Origin: RFSX01 sp964591455
GTDB taxonomy: Bacteria > Bacteroidota > Bacteroidia > Chitinophagales > Saprospiraceae
Direction of reading: 5' to 3'
DNA: 64,000 nt
Assembly (NCBI GenBank): GCA_964591455.1
Contig: CAZQDZ010000004.1
Location: 62,001-126,000 of the forward strand
The notes beneath the pieces were generated by a model that worked only from the letters and a program-made list of their open reading frames with translations, searched no databases and was not told the origin of the DNA. Both the position numbers and the translations under genes were made by a program. Positions 61,713 through 64,000 of the stretch are shown here, piece by piece (the first letter of the stretch is position 1; each line of letters begins with the position of its first letter).

Positions 61713-64000
61713 AAAATACTATTTATATAATAGCAATATTGGCATTTCTAGGTTTTCCAACTATTAGCTGGAGTCAGAATGCTCTTACGGTAGACGTAAC
61801 CCACGCTACCAACCAACCAGGTCAGTGTGAAGATGGGGCAATAGATTTAATGATTAACGGAGGTTTTCCTCCTTACGATGTTTACTGGGTTGGTCCATCT
61901 GGATTCAGTTCAAGTGTCTCAAGTGTACAAGGAACAAATGATGGTGAGGATATAGAAAATTTAAGACCAGGAGAATATACTGTTACAGTGTACGATGCGT
62001 TATGTGGTGAAGTTTCACTTACTGAAGAAGTATTCTGCTGCCAATCCCTAGACGCAGAAGTGACCAATCCTACCATGCCAGATTGTAACAATGGGTCTAT
62101 AGATTTGATGATTAATGGAGGTCAAGCGCCATATACTGTACAATGGAATGCTCGGATAGGAACTTTCTTCTGGGTCAATGTGTCTTTTCAGACAGGACTG
62201 CCTGGCAATAATGGTCAGGAAGATTTGAGTGGGTATTCAAATCTATTCAGTAGGTACCAAGTTAGAGTTACAGATGCAAATGGTTGTGAGGTGAGAATGG
62301 ATTTTATTCCTGATTGTGTGTGTGACGATTGTGAGGTTGCAGCAGATGTTATCCAGCCTAATTGCCTTGGGCCTGGGTCGATTAGAAACACTAGACTAGA
62401 ATGTAGTAATGGAGATTCTAGAGGATTATCATTCGTTTGGGAAGATGGTTCTACCTCTGGAACGAGAACTGGATTGGAAACAGGAGAATATTGTGTAACT
62501 GTAACATTAGACGGCAATGAAGATTGTAGTTATGAAAGGTGTTATAGTTTAGAGGGGCCTAGCACTTTCAGAGCTAAAGTAATAGGTTTGCAAAACGTTG
62601 GGTTATGTGAAGGCGAAGGTTCTACATGTAATGGGAGTATTGATCTTGATATTGTAAGTGGGACCACAACTGGTCTTACATATGAATGGTCAAATGGGGC
62701 TAGCACTCAGGATATAAGCGGATTGTGTCCAGGAGTATATACAGTTACTATAACAAACCGAGATGGATGTACTAAAACGGTAAGACAAGAGATTTGCTGC
62801 TGTGCAGAATTTGAGCAGATAGGTGGTGATAGAGAGTTGGTAGCTGGAGATTGTTATCCTGGAGATGAATATATACCTGAGTTACTAAATATTTCTGGAC
62901 AAGCAAATTCACAGAATGGCTCTATTTCTGTAAATATAACAGGAGGGACTACGAATAAAGTATGTGTTTGGTCTGGTCCTAATGGTTATTCAAACTTTTT
63001 TTGCGGTAGCATTAGTGGACTAGAGCCAGGAGAATATTGTCTTACTGTAGATGATGGATGTGAAGAAACTGAAGAATGTTGGACAATAGTAGATTGTGAT
63101 TCTCAGAATTTAAATATATCTGGAAACGTGACAAATGCCTGTACTGGATTTTGCGAAGGGGCTGTTTCAATTAATGTTTCTGGAGGGAATTCCCCATACA
63201 CTTATTCTTGGTCAAATGGTTCTCAAGGTCCGGCAATTTCAAATTTATGTCAAGGACAGTACTGTGTTACAGTTACTGATGTTGCTGGATGTGAAGAAAC
63301 CACATGTTTTACGGTTGGATTAAATCAGCTAGATATAGTAGATTCTTTCTGTCAACGGACTTCATTTTGTAATGGCCAGATAGTAGATGTAGAAACATTC
63401 CCAGTTCAAGAATTTTTGAATTGTAATATTCTTACTGTATGTTGTTCTTTAACTGGGCAATGTGAAGATTTTAATTTAGGTTTCGTTGACGTTTTTATAC
63501 GTAACTGTGCAATAATCGGATTATGCCAGGATGGGACAGAGAGAGTATTAGAGCAAGGGATTACTCAATTTGGAGCATTCACAACTGAAGATCCACGATG
63601 TCCAGTGGGTATAGCATGTGTAGATAGAATTTGTTGTTTTAGTGGTGGGTGTATAATACCAGATGATGCAAATATAGTTTGCTCCTCTGCATGGTTTCAA
63701 CCTAATGCAAATTGTCCTGAAGGAACATGTTTTGTTCAAGTTTTTTGTGGTACGACTGAGGTTGCTTCTGGATGTGTTCAGGATATTAGTTGTGGACTAA
63801 GATCTCCTAATATAGATATGACTTTAGCAGAGCAGCTTGGGATTCCAAAGCACATATGGACGAAGCAAGATTTATTAGATTATGCAAATAGTAGGTACTC
63901 AGATGAGATTTCAGAGAGTACGGAAAGAATAGAATCTAGAGAAATTGCTAGTAATTTTAATGCAGTAATATATCCAAATCCATTCATAGATGATATAACA
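61709..64000 (+). CDS. cysteine-rich SprB-repeat cell-surface protein, T9SS cargo (3' end missing)
   Basis: An open frame of about 764 residues running off the window. The signal peptide ends ISWSQ. About six SprB-like repeats are seen, in the pattern GSIDL-GG-PY-W-NG ... LCPGxYxVTVTDxxGC: about residues 30-110, 112-190, 195-280, 300-365, 400-460, 472-535. The best are SGGNSPYTYSWSNG and LCQGQYCVTVTDVAGCEETTC. Cysteines recur, including CC doublets, suggesting heavy disulfide bonding. Residues about 545-690 form a further Cys-rich region. The tail, VIYPNPFIDD, begins a T9SS type A sorting domain, so the protein is exported by the type IX system. SprB repeats are found in gliding adhesins; a motility role is not implied here. 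Confidence 0.85.
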   Translation, partial: MKNTIYIIAILAFLGFPTISWSQNALTVDVTHATNQPGQCEDGAIDLMINGGFPPYDVYWVGPSGFSSSVSSVQGTNDGEDIENLRPGEYTVTVYDALCGEVSLTEEVFCCQSLDAEVTNPTMPDCNNGSIDLMINGGQAPYTVQWNARIGTFFWVNVSFQTGLPGNNGQEDLSGYSNLFSRYQVRVTDANGCEVRMDFIPDCVCDDCEVAADVIQPNCLGPGSIRNTRLECSNGDSRGLSFVWEDGSTSGTRTGLETGEYCVTVTLDGNEDCSYERCYSLEGPSTFRAKVIGLQNVGLCEGEGSTCNGSIDLDIVSGTTTGLTYEWSNGASTQDISGLCPGVYTVTITNRDGCTKTVRQEICCCAEFEQIGGDRELVAGDCYPGDEYIPELLNISGQANSQNGSISVNITGGTTNKVCVWSGPNGYSNFFCGSISGLEPGEYCLTVDDGCEETEECWTIVDCDSQNLNISGNVTNACTGFCEGAVSINVSGGNSPYTYSWSNGSQGPAISNLCQGQYCVTVTDVAGCEETTCFTVGLNQLDIVDSFCQRTSFCNGQIVDVETFPVQEFLNCNILTVCCSLTGQCEDFNLGFVDVFIRNCAIIGLCQDGTERVLEQGITQFGAFTTEDPRCPVGIACVDRICCFSGGCIIPDDANIVCSSAWFQPNANCPEGTCFVQVFCGTTEVASGCVQDISCGLRSPNIDMTLAEQLGIPKHIWTKQDLLDYANSRYSDEISESTERIESREIASNFNAVIYPNPFIDDIT

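Noticed and set aside
1..64000. tRNA, rRNA, CRISPR array, riboswitch and prophage signals
   Set aside because: Looked for by eye on both strands; no clover-leaf, spaced direct repeats or phage gene runs were recognised. A tRNA or RNA motif search would be decisive.

Overview
The window looks like chromosome of a low-GC Bacteroidota bacterium, most probably of the Saprospirales/Chitinophagales kind (inference). The evidence is a SusC/SusD pair, type IX secretion (T9SS) C-terminal sorting domains, a SprB-repeat protein, bacillithiol and sphingolipid genes, DUF4833/DUF6438/DUF6794 proteins, TAnnTTTG promoter-like boxes and no evident Shine-Dalgarno sequences. No tRNA, rRNA or CRISPR array was recognised.

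Layout. 1-2.8 kb (minus): a tight operon of a CDP-alcohol phosphatidyltransferase, a DUF4833 protein, a PAP2/Aur1-like protein and a serine palmitoyltransferase-type enzyme cut by the window edge; it reads as an inositol-sphingolipid operon. 2.9-4.7 kb: fabH and bshB1. 4.7-11.3 kb (minus): THUMP RNA methyltransferase, EGF-like lipoprotein, CBS-type PLP enzyme, LysM protein, DUF6438 lipoprotein, and the ArsS radical-SAM gene with its peroxidase-like partner. 11.4-14.1 kb: a lipoprotein, a FemAB/GNAT protein and an ECF sigma/anti-sigma pair. 14.2-16.9 kb: valS. 16.9-22.2 kb: two tandem paralogous T9SS proteins with PA domains. 22.5-25.5 kb: heptose kinase, waaA and an outer-membrane protein. 25.7-29.7 kb: sugar aminotransferase and a seven-SLBB export protein. 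29.7-32.7 kb: pgk, gapA and a HAD phosphatase. 32.8-38.4 kb: DUF4340 protein, S1/P1-like zinc enzyme, DUF368/PopT carrier and a TPR-PD40-SPOR protein. 38.4-43.1 kb: thiolase, DUF6794 protein, topA. 43.1-48.7 kb: surE/small membrane protein/lpxB, hemH, cdsA/psd, pdxJ. 49-54.9 kb: SusC, SusD and a third surface lipoprotein.

The last 9 kb is accessory. A 26-bp perfect palindrome and a decayed IS256-family transposase (not visible as an open frame) lie before an ECF sigma factor with a small overlapping partner. Then come two paralogous secreted proteins of unknown function, each followed by a small exported protein, and finally a cysteine-rich SprB-repeat protein that runs off the window. This block, 55.5-64 kb, is the best candidate for an undescribed surface system. 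The paralogues carry a DTDGDG motif and a domain whose motif order resembles the calcium-binding middle domain of protein-arginine deiminases.

Much of the rest is envelope chemistry: sphingolipid, lipid A and Kdo (lpxB, waaA), heptose, phospholipid (cdsA, psd), undecaprenyl-phosphate recycling and polysaccharide export. Several envelope-lipid genes use GTG or TTG starts, and many neighbours overlap by 1-4 bases, implying translational coupling.
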